Of a DNA stretch of 64,000 bases, positions 33,648 to 46,940 are shown piece after piece. Under the pieces are notes generated by a model. The model saw nothing but the letters and a program-made list of their open reading frames with translations, was not told the origin of the DNA and searched no databases. Position 1 is the first letter of the stretch, and each line of letters opens with the position of its first letter. The stretch is from the NCBI RefSeq assembly GCF_030272615.1, contig NC_081406.1:218682997-218746996 (forward strand). Direction: 5' to 3'. The position numbers and the translations under genes were made by a program. The DNA comes from Cryptomeria japonica. Its lineage: Eukaryota; Streptophyta; Pinopsida; Cupressales; Cupressaceae.

Positions 33648-34940
33648 TTGGAAAGAGATATGGGGGAATACACTATGAGGGAACTTACTCATCGGCTCAC
33701 TCGGTCTGAGAAAGCCTATGATGAACTCAAAGTCAAGTATAAGGCCTCTCTAGCAAAAAGGAGAGAGCATGCTGAGAAATTGATGGAGCTAACTGAAAAC
33801 AGTTCCTTTGATGAAGTGGACATGGAAGCCTTAGTTGAAGAAGTTGAAAAGCTAAATGAGTCTAATGCCAACCTGAGAAGGGAACTTGAAGGATTGACTA
33901 TCAAGATGTGTCAAGAGCTTGAGAATCGGAGAAAAGCTTTTGATTTGGTAAAAGACAAAGATCATGAGATCTCCAAGCTGAAGCAAGAAATCAGTGCACT
34001 TACCGCTCATCTCCAAGAGAGCAAAGTGGAAAAAGAGGAAATGCAAGGTGAAATAAACATGGCTATTTTTGAGAATGCAACCTTGAAGGAATCCAATGCT
34101 GCTATTACCAAAGAACTCATTGAGTCAAAGGAAATACTTGCCAAATTCAATAAGAGCACTGTTAAGCTAGAACAAAAGCTTAAATCAGCAAAACCGGTGA
34201 AGAATACCACTGGAATTGGTTTTTCTGGTTATGAGGAAGGTGAGACCTTTGGAACAAAAGATGGAGCATCAAAGAAGCAACTGGCACCAAAGGATAAATG
34301 TAAGAAACAGTTCAAACCTGTTTGCTTTAATTGTCTCAAGGAAGGACATACTGCTAATGTATGTAGAAACAAGGCTTACAATAACTTTCCTGACTTTCTA
34401 AACAATAAGCCTAGATCCAATAGATTCAATGGAAATTGTTATGCATGCAACAAGTCTAGGCATAGAGCATTTGAATGCAGGTCTGTCATGCACAACACTG
34501 GAAGGTATCCTCAAAGGAGTCAAGGAGTCTTTCCTGAACCCTCTGGGAACCAGAATCCAAATTGGTTTAATACCTATAATCATCAGTCAAGAAGTGGTGG
34601 CTATCAAGTGGCAACCAGATGGAGAGAAACCTGTTTGATCTGTCATGGTAGTGGTCACACAGCTGCAACATGCAGAAGGAAGAATGGAAACATGAATAAT
34701 GGACCTTGGAGAGCACCTGGAATGGTTTTCTACCATTGCAACAAACTGGGTCATACAACAAGATTCTGCAGAATGAGAAATAATATATCGGATGATATAC
34801 CGGACACTCCGGAAGGAAAGATTGATGTTGAAACTGTTCAAGCGGATATGAAGAAAACCTGGAAAAAGAAGCCAGAAGAAGTGTCTCTAGAAGAACTGGT
34901 TTCTACACCTGGTGTGGAAATCTTTGAACCGACAAACTAA
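33648..34940 (+). CDS. Gag-like protein with coiled coil and zinc knuckles (retrotransposon)
   Basis: This is an open frame of 430 residues beginning 38 bases after the 5' LTR. Residues about 1-180 are rich in Glu, Lys and Leu with heptad-like spacing, and probably form a coiled coil. CCHC zinc knuckles lie at residues 226-239 (CFNCLKEGHTANVC), 264-277 (CYACNKSRHRAFEC) and 329-342 (CLICHGSGHTAATC), with a related motif near 361-374. Plant Copia Gag proteins usually start with a UBN2-type domain and carry one or two knuckles. Here no UBN2 domain is visible. RNA binding is the expected role of the knuckles. Repeated ones in a polymerase-less element suggest RNA packaging into particles supplied by another element, which is inference. 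Confidence 0.75.
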   Translation: MERDMGEYTMRELTHRLTRSEKAYDELKVKYKASLAKRREHAEKLMELTENSSFDEVDMEALVEEVEKLNESNANLRRELEGLTIKMCQELENRRKAFDLVKDKDHEISKLKQEISALTAHLQESKVEKEEMQGEINMAIFENATLKESNAAITKELIESKEILAKFNKSTVKLEQKLKSAKPVKNTTGIGFSGYEEGETFGTKDGASKKQLAPKDKCKKQFKPVCFNCLKEGHTANVCRNKAYNNFPDFLNNKPRSNRFNGNCYACNKSRHRAFECRSVMHNTGRYPQRSQGVFPEPSGNQNPNWFNTYNHQSRSGGYQVATRWRETCLICHGSGHTAATCRRKNGNMNNGPWRAPGMVFYHCNKLGHTTRFCRMRNNISDDIPDTPEGKIDVETVQADMKKTWKKKPEEVSLEELVSTPGVEIFEPTN

Positions 34941-35381
34941 GCTACAGGAAAGCTTAGGGGAAAACAAATCAGTAAAATATTTCGAACCCCCGGTTTACAC
35001 CGGTAAAAGACCTTAACGGGTATGTGATACCTATCAATTGGTGGAAAACCGGAAACAGTAAAAGGCAAATTAGGGTTTACGCCCTAATAATGGAGCATTT
35101 ATTATGGTAGGTGGAGAATTCATTTAAAAGGGATTTTCAAGTCATTTTCACTTATCATTTTTCGAGCAAAGAAGTTTTCAAGTGCAGAGCGACAAAAGAC
35201 GATTTGTCTTGCAATTCAAAGAGATTTCAAAACCTTGAAGAAGAATCTGAAGATAACATCAATCGGTCAAGTGTAGAACTCAAAGCGGTAACCCAACAAC
35301 TAAAGTAGTGAGTGGCAAAGCGGAATTTGCAAGCCCTAAATCTTGACTTTTGAAGGTATTTTTTGAGCTTCTCTGTTTATC

Positions 35382-38370
35382 ATGGCTTCAACATTGCACT
35401 CTAGTTCTAGTGCACCCATTGATTCAGTAAATTTCATCCAACGGAAGGCAAAATACAATGCACTATCCCAAATACCCGTTGGTGTTATAGTTGAGGAAGG
35501 TATTTTAGATTACATTGACTGTAAAATTGAAGACCTAGGATCTCTAGTGATCCATTCTCAGTTGAGTTTGTTCTACGGGAAGGACAAGAAGATCAAACTG
35601 GAATTCAACATCTTGGAAAAGAAGAAGCTTCACAATGCAGTCTATTTCCTTGAAGAATTCATAAATGATCACATCCACATCATTATAAGCAGAGTGCATG
35701 GTGACAAAATGTATTTGGAGCAGACTCGTGACATCACACCGGAAGCGATTCATGTCGTCACCAGTTTCTGTAACGTTGGAGAAGTGTCAGCCCTAAGGAA
35801 GATCAACAAGACCGAAATGACCAAGCTCACCGGTTCAGTGAGCGACCAATGGGGAATGACCATCAATACCATCAAGGACAATTTGGTCAAATATGCTTAC
35901 ATTGTGATAGGTTACTAGACATTCCATGCTAGCAGAATTAACTCTATCTCTGCTGCAACGGTAAATGCTGGCTACAGGATGATCATCGAAGATGCCTCGT
36001 TTGATTTAGGCACATGTATACAAAGGCAACTACTGGTGAACCTAAAGTCAATCAAACAGGACAATGCCTTGAGATTTAAATTCGGACAACTATTGGTGGG
36101 ATTGTTCTTCTACTTCCAAGGCTACTTCCTAGGAGTCAGTGATATTCAGTGGTCTGCTGACCAACCGATTACAAAGCAAATCATGGAAAGTCTTCAAGCG
36201 GTTGGAACCGGTTATCCTGAAGTCCTGAACAAATACTTTGATGAGTTCAGATGCAAGATGAGTCAAAGGGTGAGAATATCTGGTGATATTGTCAAGAAGT
36301 ATGAACCTGAAGTCAATCAAAGTAGATGAGTGCATAATGGAGGTTGTTGAGCCCAGAAAGGAAGAAGTGGAGCCTATGGGTTATGAGGTGATGTACGATA
36401 TGCTAAACGGGTATGCTTCTACCCTACTTGCCTCACCGCTTGATCCTAAAATGAAGAGAACTGGCACCTATCTGGAAAGGGTTACACTGGTTGAGGAGCC
36501 CTCTGTGAAGAAATGAAAGGCAGTACCATCTGTATCAGCACCGGTTACTTCAGCAAGTCCTAAAGTGACCAAGCGGTCACTGGCAAAGAAGAAACCAAAA
36601 GTTGCACCCACCAAAGTCTTTGAGAGAAAGTGGAAGACAAAAGGCAACACATCGGACTTAGAAGATACAAAATTTGAAGAAAAGCCTAAGAAGACTAAGC
36701 AAACAAGAAAGAAGACGAAGACAACCAACAATGAACTGGCATCATCAGCACCAGTAAATATTGATATTTCCTCTTACAAACCTTTGACACATTGCCAAAG
36801 AACTATTAACAACATTAGGAGAAAAGTGCTGAGTGATTTGGCAGATTGTTTTGATGATTTCAATGATAATGAGAAGGAGGAAGTAGAACAGGAAGTCATT
36901 CAATATTTATGTATTAATGATCGGTCGCCATCAGAAATTAAATCTGTGACACTAGATTCTTATACAATTCTTTAGACAGCAAATGGCACATTGCCATAGA
37001 AAAGGAAGAAGAGATAAGAGAGGAAATATTTGCTCAACATTTTCCTGATGTGTCTAATTCCAAACTTTATGAAGTTATGGAAAAATATAAAGGCCTCTTC
37101 TTTATGCGAAGAAGGAGACTCTTGTTGCTAGAAGGGAAAGTCTCTGAGGTGGTAAAAGATACCCACTTTCATGCCCAAGCTGCTCTGAGATTTCACCAAG
37201 TGTCCAAAGCCAACAAAAAGGCTGAGTAAGAACTAGAAATAGCAAAACCGGATGAGGTGTATAACAGTGAAGGAGAACAGGCCATTGAGCAAATGGACCC
37301 TATTGATGTTGATGCTTTGGACGGTGAAGTTGTTACTCTGTATACACCAACAGAAATGGTAGGACAGGAGAAACAGGAAGAGGAGAAGAGAAAGGAAGAG
37401 GAGAAGAGAAATGAAGAAGAGAAGAGAAAAGAGGAAGAGAAGATAAATGAAGAAGAGAAGAGAAAAGAGGAAGAGAAGAGAAAAGAGGAAGAGAAGAGAA
37501 AAGAAGAGGAGAAGAAGAAGAAGAAGGAAGAAGACAAGAAACAGGAGGAGGAGAAGAAAAAGAAGGAAGAGGAGAAGAAACAGGAAAAGGAGAAGAAGAA
37601 GAAGGAAGAGGAGAGGAAAGAAGAAGAGAAGCAGAAAGAAGAAGAAAGGAAGAAGGAAGAAGAGAAAAGAAAGAAAGAAGCTGAGGAGCAGAAGAAGGCA
37701 GAAGAAATAATAAAAAAGTCAAGGAAAAGGAGGAAGCGACAAAGAGTGTACATGTAGAGACCCCAAAGGCAACCGGTGGTAAAGCCAAACTCGTTGACAT
37801 CACTAGTCCCATTGACCTCCAATCTGCAAATAAAACGGAGCTACTGCAAAGTATTAAGCTTGCTCAAGAGCGACTGGAAGCATTAAGGAGGAAAAAGGAG
37901 AAAGATGTGATTCAAACTATGGTGGAAACTCTCACCAGTTTGATTCCCGGTACTAATCTCCCAAGCACCGATTCCTCTCTAGCTCAATTGAAGCTCCTTT
38001 GCACAGTTGTAGAGGAGCAAGTGCAATGTCTAGAAGATGTTGCTGAAGCCATTGCTCAAAAGAAGCATCAAAAGGCTCTAAACACTGCCATGGTGAAGAA
38101 GTTGAATGAGCTTTGGTCTGAACTTTAGAAGGCACAGAAGGACATAAGAGATGCTCTGGATAAGGGGAATCTGCTATTCAATAAGATATGTCAACCTCAT
38201 CTATTTTGTGATGATGTGCTTGTTCAGAAAGACAAACTGCAAACTGATTTGCAGACATTCATAAGCACCTTCAAGACGCCCTATGATTCCTTCACCGCTT
38301 ATGGGAAAACCGTTCACCGGTTTCAACTCCAGTCTGCAAGAATAGAGTTAGAGATTAGCAACCGGACATG
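35382..38370 (+). pseudogene. Second coding region of the element, unknown family, broken
   Basis: Coding-like sequence runs through this stretch, starting at a Met (MASTLHSSSS) and continuing as a hydrophilic protein of unfamiliar family. A globular N-terminal part is followed by a Lys-rich part. Then comes a long Glu/Lys low-complexity stretch (about 37360-37740) and a C-terminal helical part (LAQERLEALRRKKEK). I recognise no protease, integrase or polymerase motif. As a fossil it has several breaks (about three to five). Extra frames of this type, without pol, are known in some plant LTR elements. Confidence 0.55.
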
Positions 38371-38897
38371 AGATTTGCAGGAACTTCAACTAGTTCTACT
38401 ACCAAGACTACAAATACTTTAGAAATTCTATCTCAATTTGGATGCCTTAACAATCACTCAAGAGATGAGTACCTTGGACGCCATGGGGGAACATGTATCC
38501 CAGATGCAAACGGAAAGTGAGGTTGCTACCTTATTGCTTGAGTCATGGTCTCTATCCATGAAGACATTTATGTAGGACTTTAAATCAATTTTTGACAAGT
38601 TTCACTCTTTATTGTCATAAACTTATGATTTTAATGATAATGCAAAAAAGGGTTATTCAACTGTACTTTGTCATTGTTGGCAAAGGGGGAGTAGTATTCT
38701 ATATTTAAAATTTTGATGCATGTTATGTATACTTTCATGTTTATCTCTGTAAGGGAGTAGTATACATTGTATTTTCTGCAAAAAGGGTAGTGTATATGCT
38801 TAGGGGGAGTAATTTTGATTATGGTATATTTTTGTTGTAAAACATTTAGATGTCAAAATTTTTCTTAAGTGTTGCCATCAATGCCAAAGGGGGAGAT

Positions 38898-40085
38898 TGT
38901 TGGCATTCTTGATGTTTATGTTGTGATTGTCATTGATGGACACACACTTGCTTTGAGATCACTTTCTATGTATGAGTTATGCTCAACCAGTATTTGTTCC
39001 AAACCAGTATTATGTATTATAGTCTTTTGGCTATCAAGGTTTTGTAGAAAGTGTTTATCGATCTCAAGTGGTATGAAGACCTCAAGCGGTTTGAGGATCT
39101 CAAGCGGAGCGAAGAAACTGAAGCGACAGTTATCATTTTCCTACTCTTCATTTTTGGACAACCGGTAATCGGTTTAATGTTTGAACTGGCATTACTCTGT
39201 GATGAGTTATCAACCGGTAATCGGTAAAGTTGTATGAACCGGTAATACTTTGTGATGAGTTACCAACCGGTATTTTTGTGATGAGTTACCATCCACCGAC
39301 ACTTTGATGGTGATTTGTGTCATGTTATCAAATGTGTCTAGATGCAATGAACCTAGGAACTCGCAATGTAATCCTATTGGACCGACATGAAATCAGATTT
39401 TTTTTAAGGACATCATGTCTAGGGTTTTAAGAGAGTAGCTGTTACAGTTTTTGGTGGTTGATGAGTTTTTGTATGTGCGATCTTAGAAGAGAAGATCAAG
39501 TTTGTGTGCTATAACAGAGTGTGGATTTACTGAAGACTGAAGTAATGCTGAAATGCATTAGGAATGAGCTATCATGGATCTAACCAAGAAGACTATGCTA
39601 TTTGCTAGATCATTCACTTGTTCATTACTCACATCTTCGACAAGTCTGAAACCCTTAACCGGGTAGGCCTAGAAAAGCCTTTGTAAATCCTCTAACAAGG
39701 TGGTTCACATATGTGGTTCTGAAATTCTCTCATAAGGTAGTCTTTAATCGGGCTTATCTCCTAACAGAGATTGAGATTCCTAATAGGATCTGTTTTGGTG
39801 AAGAACATTGTATGACCTTAACTGGTCTGGTTACTATTCTACAGATAGTTACTTGTGAGTTTTATCTCACTGTGGTTTTTCCCATTTGGGTTTCCACGTC
39901 AAAATCTCATGTTATGGTGATTGTGCTTCTGTGGGTGAATGCCTTATTTGTTGTTTGGTTTGCATTTGTGTTAACCGGTTTGTTAGTAAAACTATTATAC
40001 CGGTTTACTGCTAAACTGTTTAAGTGTTTAAGTTCAATATTGTTTGGTATACTAATTCACCCCCCCCCCCTCTTAGTATTCGTCA
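38898..40085 (+). repeat. 3' LTR of the Gag-bearing element
   Basis: The LTR is 1188 bp, starts TGTTGGCATT right after a purine tract and ends TTCGTCA. It is collinear with 32442-33609, apart from small indels including an extra 20-odd bases near 39765. Confidence 0.85.
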
Positions 40086-40090
40086 TGAAA

Positions 40091-41723
40091 AGTATAGCAA
40101 TGAGTTCAAATTAATTAGGATTAGTCAATTTATCTATATTACAAAAACAGTAAAATGCAAGAACTAAAGTATTCTATATTTTTCTCTTTTAAAGCAAGCA
40201 ATCGAATCTAGCAAGTTTCATATCTATTTCTATAAAGTGATTTACATAAAGCATTGACTTCTTTCATAATTATATAACAAGCGCATATACCCCAAGTAAG
40301 GGACCACTTGAGGTACATTGCTACTTTGTGTTTTAGTTGTTAATATTTTTACATTCAATTTGGTTAAATATAATTAGTAATTTAGGCAACAATTGTTGAT
40401 CAACATTCACTATAGAACTTTCAGTTGAACTTATAATTTATGTGAAGCTATAATTTGTGAGATGAATACTAGTAATATTATTTAGGCCTTTTTAGTTATT
40501 TGTTAATTAAGTAATGCTTTCCTTTTGATTCTACGATTTCTTTAATTTATGAAAGAACTTTAGGGATTCTAGAAACCTCTTAGTGTATAAACAATACAAG
40601 CCTCATTTCAAGTGTATGTTCCTAGTTGATATTTTAATATAGCTTGTTATTGATGATTGCTAAATATAGGATAATCTTGTCCATTAAGTAGATCTACATG
40701 ACCTTATTACTCCATATTGTTACTTGTATAGGTGACCATACAACCCCCACCAAATACTAAATGTATGGGGTAAAATATGTAAATTTCTCTATGAACTCAT
40801 CTTTTGTTGCCTTATCTTTTCCCATCTTTTGTATTGAGAGGTCAATAGAGGATGGAATTTATTGAATATATTATGTTATTTTCTTTCCTATGGTAATTTT
40901 TGTTATTGATAATTTGAGATTTACATCTATTATTCTACTTTATCACACAATAGGGTTACAATATCTATATGCCTCACTCCTTTGACACAAATAATTAAAA
41001 TAGAGAATTTTAGGCTAGGTTATAATTGAGGCTAGCTATGAGAAATCCTTTATAATGATCTTGGTGAGTCTCTTTTAGTTTAGAATATTTGATCAAACCA
41101 TACTAGTGTATCGTGAGTTGAAGGTCTTGAAGTCCTTGGTGTATCATGTTCCTTCTAGGGGTCTTATTTCCAAGGATAATTGGATGGATTTGGAGACTTT
41201 TGAGGAGTTAGGAACCTAGTTGGAAGAGTGCTGGTTTGCTTAGGATGCTATTCTCAACTTTAATATTCTTTGATGTTATACTAATTTTAATCTCAACATC
41301 AATATTTAAAAAAAAATAGAACATTTTTAAAATTTCAGAATATTTTTTATTTAGTCATTTTCATATTACTATGACAATCATGATATAAATATAATAGATT
41401 ATACAAAGAGGTTTTGTGCATAAGGTGTTTCATGTCTCTACACTCTACTTAAATATCACTCTTCAGTGATCATATAACTTATATCAATTTTACACTTCAT
41501 CCCTAACAAAAAGTGGTAATTAATGAAGTCCATTTATTTCTTAAATATCCAATAATATGGCGTTCATTAAAGGACATCACATTATTGAACTATGTAAATG
41601 TGTAGATTCATTCCCAAGAGCTTGTAATGTATGCATATCATCACATATACATGACTTATTCTAGCAATTTTGGGTATTTTGACATAGACAAAAAATTTAA
41701 TTTTAATTATTTAATAGAACCTT
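40091..41723. other. AT-rich intergenic DNA, nothing recognised
   Basis: I see no long frame, repeat or element ends here. The final five bases (ACCTT) form the left target duplication of the next element. Confidence 0.5.
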
Positions 41724-42332
41724 TGTTAATTTCTATAACCCAACAACTGATTAATTACTCAACAAATATCACAAAAAATAAACTATATGATTTGTAACAA
41801 TTAATACTCTGGATTATTTAACTAAATGAACAACAGAAGAAAATTCAAAAGAAACCAAGCACATAAACACAAATAACACTGATATACCCAGGAAACCCCA
41901 ATGCGGGGAAAAAATTGCAAATGTTGAATCTTCTATTCAGCTTCAAGAGAAAACTTTCCTTCAAGAAATCACTTCATGAATCTTCCAATCTCAAAAGAAT
42001 CTCATACTAGTTGCTACAACAATCTTACATATATAGCCTTCTTGATGAAAACATCAACTATGCAAGATAAGTGAAACTTTCCTCACACAACACATCCTAA
42101 GAGAAATATTCCTTACATGACATGCAAACTGGAAGTTTCCTTACATGACACATGAGAAATGAAACTTGTCTTACACAACTAAGACTATCCACGCATAAAA
42201 CCATTCTTGGAAATAACCTCACAACTCTACGAAACATACAAAATAGAAAATATCCTCTTGTTGAACATCCAACACGAGCTGCACTTAAGCAACTTCCATA
42301 ATCACACCTTCCAAACTACATAAAACTTAACA
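41724..42332 (-). repeat. 3' LTR of the outer Copia relic
   Basis: The LTR is 609 bp, TGTTAATTTC...CTTAACA on the plus strand. The purine tract (minus strand) lies at 42333-42350. It is collinear with 42738-43191 plus 48399-48579. Confidence 0.85.
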
Positions 42333-43191
42333 CTCCCTCTTAGTGAGGAAGGTGTTCTGCACAACACCCAGCTTATTCATGAAGAATACAAACTTACTCT
42401 TCATCAAAGCCTTCATCAAGATGTCTGCTATCTGCCCATATGTAGGAATGTATTGTAACTTGATTGAAGGATCTAGCTCTTGATCAAAGAGCCCAGCTAG
42501 AAGGTTTCGAAGCCAGATATCATCACATGGAGACATACTGGCTGCCATATCCAGAAGTGCTTTTCCTATCAGTTGTACAATCTGCCCAATCTGCATCGGA
42601 AAACCCCTCGAGCTTCACTCCAACTTGCTAAATCAACTGTGCCTCAGAGATATCTTGAAGGAATTGAAAATTGAATACTGAAGAAATTTGTGATATAAAA
42701 CTTGGCTTTGTAATCAAAGTTTCCAGCTCTGATACCATGTTAATTTCTATAACCCAGCAATTGATTAATTGCATAACAAATATCACAGAAAGTAAACTAT
42801 TTGATTTGTAACAATTAATACTCTGGATTATTTAACTAAATGAACTGCGGAAGCAAATTCAAAAGAAACCAAACACATAAACACAGATAACAGCGATATA
42901 CCCAGGAAACTCCAATGCGGGGAAAACCTGCAAATGTTGAACCTTCTATTCAGCTTCAAGAGAAAACTTTCCCTCAAGAAATCACTTCACGAATCTTCCA
43001 ATCTCAAAGGAATCTCATACTAGTTGCTACAATGATCTTACATATACAGCCTTCTTGATGAAAACATAAACTATGCACGGTAAGTGAAACTTTCCTCACA
43101 CAACACATCCTAAGAGAAACATTCCTTACATCACTCGGGAAAGGAACTTTCCTTACATGACATGCAAACTGGAAGTTTCCTTACCTGACAC

Positions 43192-44252
43192 TGTTGTTTG
43201 TAACTAGTTCGAAAATTAATTATAAAGCAAAAAATCAAATTGCCCAAGGCAACATTTGATTTTTTGCTAAATAGGGTTGGGCATGCCCTTACTTGTATCC
43301 ACACCCAAAGGTAGCGTGGGCATTCAAACTAACACTGACGCCAAATTCAATATAGGGCCGACCCTATATGATATAAGGTGGAAGCATTCAAATATATATA
43401 TATATTAGCATGGGAAATCAAATTTGAAGTTGGCGCCAATTACTTATTGGGCCGACCCAATAAGTCAACAAGCACCATATATATATGGTGTCATTTGGAG
43501 TGCATAAAATAAGTTTTTCAAGTAAATAATTCTGCTCCAAAATATTGATGCGAACTCTACCTTTGCCCTATGGTGCGAAATTCTCCAGTCGTACAACGTG
43601 AACCTTCTCAGCTATTATGTGCGATCAGTATATGAAGAATCTGAGCCAACTTGGTGTGAACTATCTCTGCTGTTAGGAGCAATCCATGCCTGAAGAATCT
43701 GATCCATTGTATGTGAAGAACTAATGCTATATAGACTAAAGGCGAATCCCATTCATGGGCATAATCCTAGATGCAAATACCTCCATTAAAGAGTGAAAAC
43801 TTCATCATCAAAAGGTGCAGACCTATGTACTTCATATTGATATTGAAGACAAGTTATCAAAGCTCCGAGACATCATATCAGACCTGGAGCAGATCTAAAG
43901 AAGAAGGCTATTTATATCTGATTTGGTGCAGTCTTGGTCAAGCTTGTGTGCTGACCTAGTTATCATATTAGAACAAACAGATTGTTGTTTGTTCATCATC
44001 ATTAGCATTAAAGGGATAAGTATTGTAATCTATCCAATTGGTGACAATCAAATCTGAGGATCATTCCTTGCTGGGTTTTCCTCCAAGAGGGAGGTTTCCT
44101 AGAGTAACTTGTGTTTTGTGTTATATTGTTTATGCATTTCATTTAGACTATGTTTGTTTAATTGTTTAGCTAACCTTCATGTTAATATAAGTTGTCAAAG
44201 ATACAATTCTGATTTTTGTTCTTAATGTTAATCTGAGACCTAAAATCCAACA
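43192..44252 (+). repeat. 5' LTR of the inner Copia-type element
   Basis: The LTR is 1061 bp and starts TGTTGTTTGT and ends ATCCAACA. It contains an (AT)n stretch and a 'gccgaccc' motif pair flanking AT-rich DNA near 43360-43460. Confidence 0.85.
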
Positions 44253-46764
44253 TGGTATCAGAGCTAAGGTCATACTAACATTCAGATTTCAGTAAAGTTT
44301 TTTTTTTTTTTTTTTTCAGATTCAGATGATAGCAGGGTTGAAGAGAGACTTGATGGGGCACTCAACTTTGCCTCTCGAAAGGTTCGTACTACTTTCACCC
44401 TTAAGGAGAATATTTTACTAAAGGTTGGGAATCAAGTTGAAGAGTAAGGGCATTGGCAGGTCCACATCATGGGTATGCAGGATTCAAGAGATGCCTTCAA
44501 GAAAGGATCACTTCTCTTGAACATTTGCTTTGATGTACTTTGCTATTATGACCCTAGTTGGGGTCCTATCTAAAGATAAGGTCATTCTAACTTGTTTTCT
44601 TTCACATTAAGAGTATTATTGAGGGTTTGCATATTTTCTAGGCTTTGTAATTTTCCTTGTGATAAGTATTCTTGTCCAAACCCTAGATTGACATATTTTT
44701 CATGATCCTTAACCCCTGATGTGATATGATCGAATATTGACAATGGTTGAAGTCTTTTAAATGATAGACTTATTTTGCTTCTAGCTATGAAACATCTATT
44801 ATTGGACCTAGGTGTTGCTGGACATAAATTGCAAATCTTCTCTTGTTCCATTATTGTTGTCTTGTGCTCCTAATGTCATAGAAAGGCTTCTTTCAATTGG
44901 CCTTGATCATTTATTCACCTTGGCAAGGTATGTCAATTATTGTTGAATAGTGCTTCTCTAGACAATGATTTATCTATACATGAGTGCAACATATCATTGT
45001 TAATTAGTTATGATGATGTGTTGATAGTTGAAGTTAGCCTGTGTTTAGTAAAATAACATATGCAGTAAAAGATGAATGATTCAATACAATAGTGGTTTCT
45101 TCTTCTTTATTCATATGCTTGTGATTTTGAGATGCCTCAGGTTGAGGTAAGCATTTCACTTGATAGTTTTGGGCCTCTTCCATCCTAGCTGAATATAATT
45201 AGGTTCTTGCCCAGCTAGTATGAAGACTTTGTTCTACTTGATATTATATGTACATGATCAACCACATTGTGATTAATCTATAAGACTCCTTCACATTTGG
45301 CTATTCGGATATTGACTAAGTTATATATTAGCCTCATCCATCTCTCAGGGTCAAAGGTGAAGGTTGTTTAAAATTAAAAATAAAAAAATTTCCTTGGTAA
45401 GGTTGATTCTAACAATTTATGACTCGAGTTGTAATTGATCTCTTATGAGTTCAAGTTATATCCTTTAGGAAAATTAAAATTCCACTCGTGATATCAATAC
45501 AATCAGGATGAAACTCATAACTACATTTTTTGTAGTAATATTAGTATCTCTTAATCCATGAATCTGTGTATGTGTTTGATACTTCACAGGTTGCTATGCC
45601 TCTTTGCTGAGATAAAGGTGGCCTCTCAGTCTTCAGAGGTCCTTAGGGTTAAGAATGCTGGAGGATTGCCAATCAATGAAAGAGATAAGCTTTCCTTGTG
45701 TTTGATGATTTCTCTTCAAGATAGTTCTTGCTTCAAAGTTTCAGAGGGAGCTTGAAAAAGGTATGGAAGCCAATACAAACCTTCAACTCATTTACTTACT
45801 GAAGAAGATGTCCAAAGGTACGCCATAGGTCCTTTCACAGAATGTGAAACTAAGAGAAAAACAAATTAGCATCTTTAGTTTTATATGATGTTTGGTTCTT
45901 TTGTTAATTCTTATATTTGGTTAAGGATTAAGAGGGATTCCTAGGATTCCCACAATCCTCAATGAATACTTGGTATAAAAGAATTGACAATCATTTATTA
46001 AGCATAGGGTTTTGTAATATATTGTGAATTCTTATTTCTGATGTGGATGAATTAAGAATCTAAAATCTAATGCTTTACTTTCTAGGGTTAGAAGTATGTC
46101 CAAGATCTAACCAAGTATTCTAAGTCAAGTATACTATTGATATTTGATGGATTGTAAACATTTATGTAAACTAACTTAGAGAATTTGAGGATGTCTGTAG
46201 CTAAGTCTGATTTACAGATCCATTTGAAGACAAGCAGTTGATTGGTGGGTTCTTCAGCTAATTCATGATCAAGGTTGTGTATGTTGTTCTTGCCAAGCAT
46301 ACCCTAAAGTATTTTTGCTAAGCATAGATGATTGTGAGTTGAAGCTGTTATCACCTAGAGTATTGGACAAGAAGTGACACAAATAGGAAAGACACTTCAA
46401 ACACCTTGTTTCAGCTTGGAATCTCTATGATCTATTAGGACTACAATAAACAGTCCTCAGTTGTACTGAGTATTGCCGAAGCTGAATTCATTGGAGCATG
46501 AGCTGTATCAAGGAAACTGTGTGGCTTTTCAAATTCTTGTTGAATTATTTCTTATAATTATTTCTTATCAGGGTTGTATAGTGATACCTGACAATTCAGT
46601 GTCTTATGTCAGGTCAATCCTGTGTTGTAGATGTTCTCACCAAGTCTTTTGAAGCTTGAATAATTCATAAGATAGACTTGGAGCTATGGAGAACACTACC
46701 TTGGTTGAGAAGAAGTCTCAACCTCAGTGATGCATTGTGTTGCATCAACCACGTTTCGCGGGCT

Positions 46765-46940
46765 ATGTAAGGTGGATCCAATCTATGCTTGTGTGCTAGA
46801 CGGAATCTCATCCTATGCTTGTGTGCTAGATGGAATCTCATCCTATGCTTGTGTGCTAGATGAAAGATGTGCTAGATCCACTCTATGCTTGTGTGGCAGA
46901 TGAAACTTCATCCTATGCCTGTGTGCTGGATGGAAGGTGT
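46765..46940. repeat. 30-bp tandem repeat in the inner element
   Basis: Five imperfect units share 'tatgcttgtgtgctagatgg' followed by 'aatctcatcc'. They lie shortly upstream of the 3' LTR, in the non-coding part of the interior. Confidence 0.75.

Larger units (their letters stand above)
32442..40085 (+). mobile_element. Non-autonomous LTR retrotransposon with Gag-like and extra coding regions, no pol
   Basis: The element is 7644 bp with TG...CA LTRs at both ends and a perfect 5-bp target duplication TGAAA (32437-32441 and 40086-40090). A primer-binding site resembling the Copia initiator-Met type (ttggtattagag) directly follows the 5' LTR. A purine tract (aaagggggaga) precedes the 3' LTR. 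Inside are a zinc-knuckle Gag frame and a second long coding region. No protease, integrase, reverse transcriptase or RNase H could be found in about 5.3 kb of interior. It therefore looks structurally whole but non-autonomous, and its second coding region is broken. The two LTRs differ by roughly 4-5% by eye. Under slow conifer-like substitution rates that would mean an age of many million years. Confidence 0.8.

Noticed and set aside
37193-37822. Minus-strand Ser/Phe-rich frames of 150-200 residues
   Set aside because: They are the reverse strand of the Glu/Lys low-complexity stretch of the retroelement.
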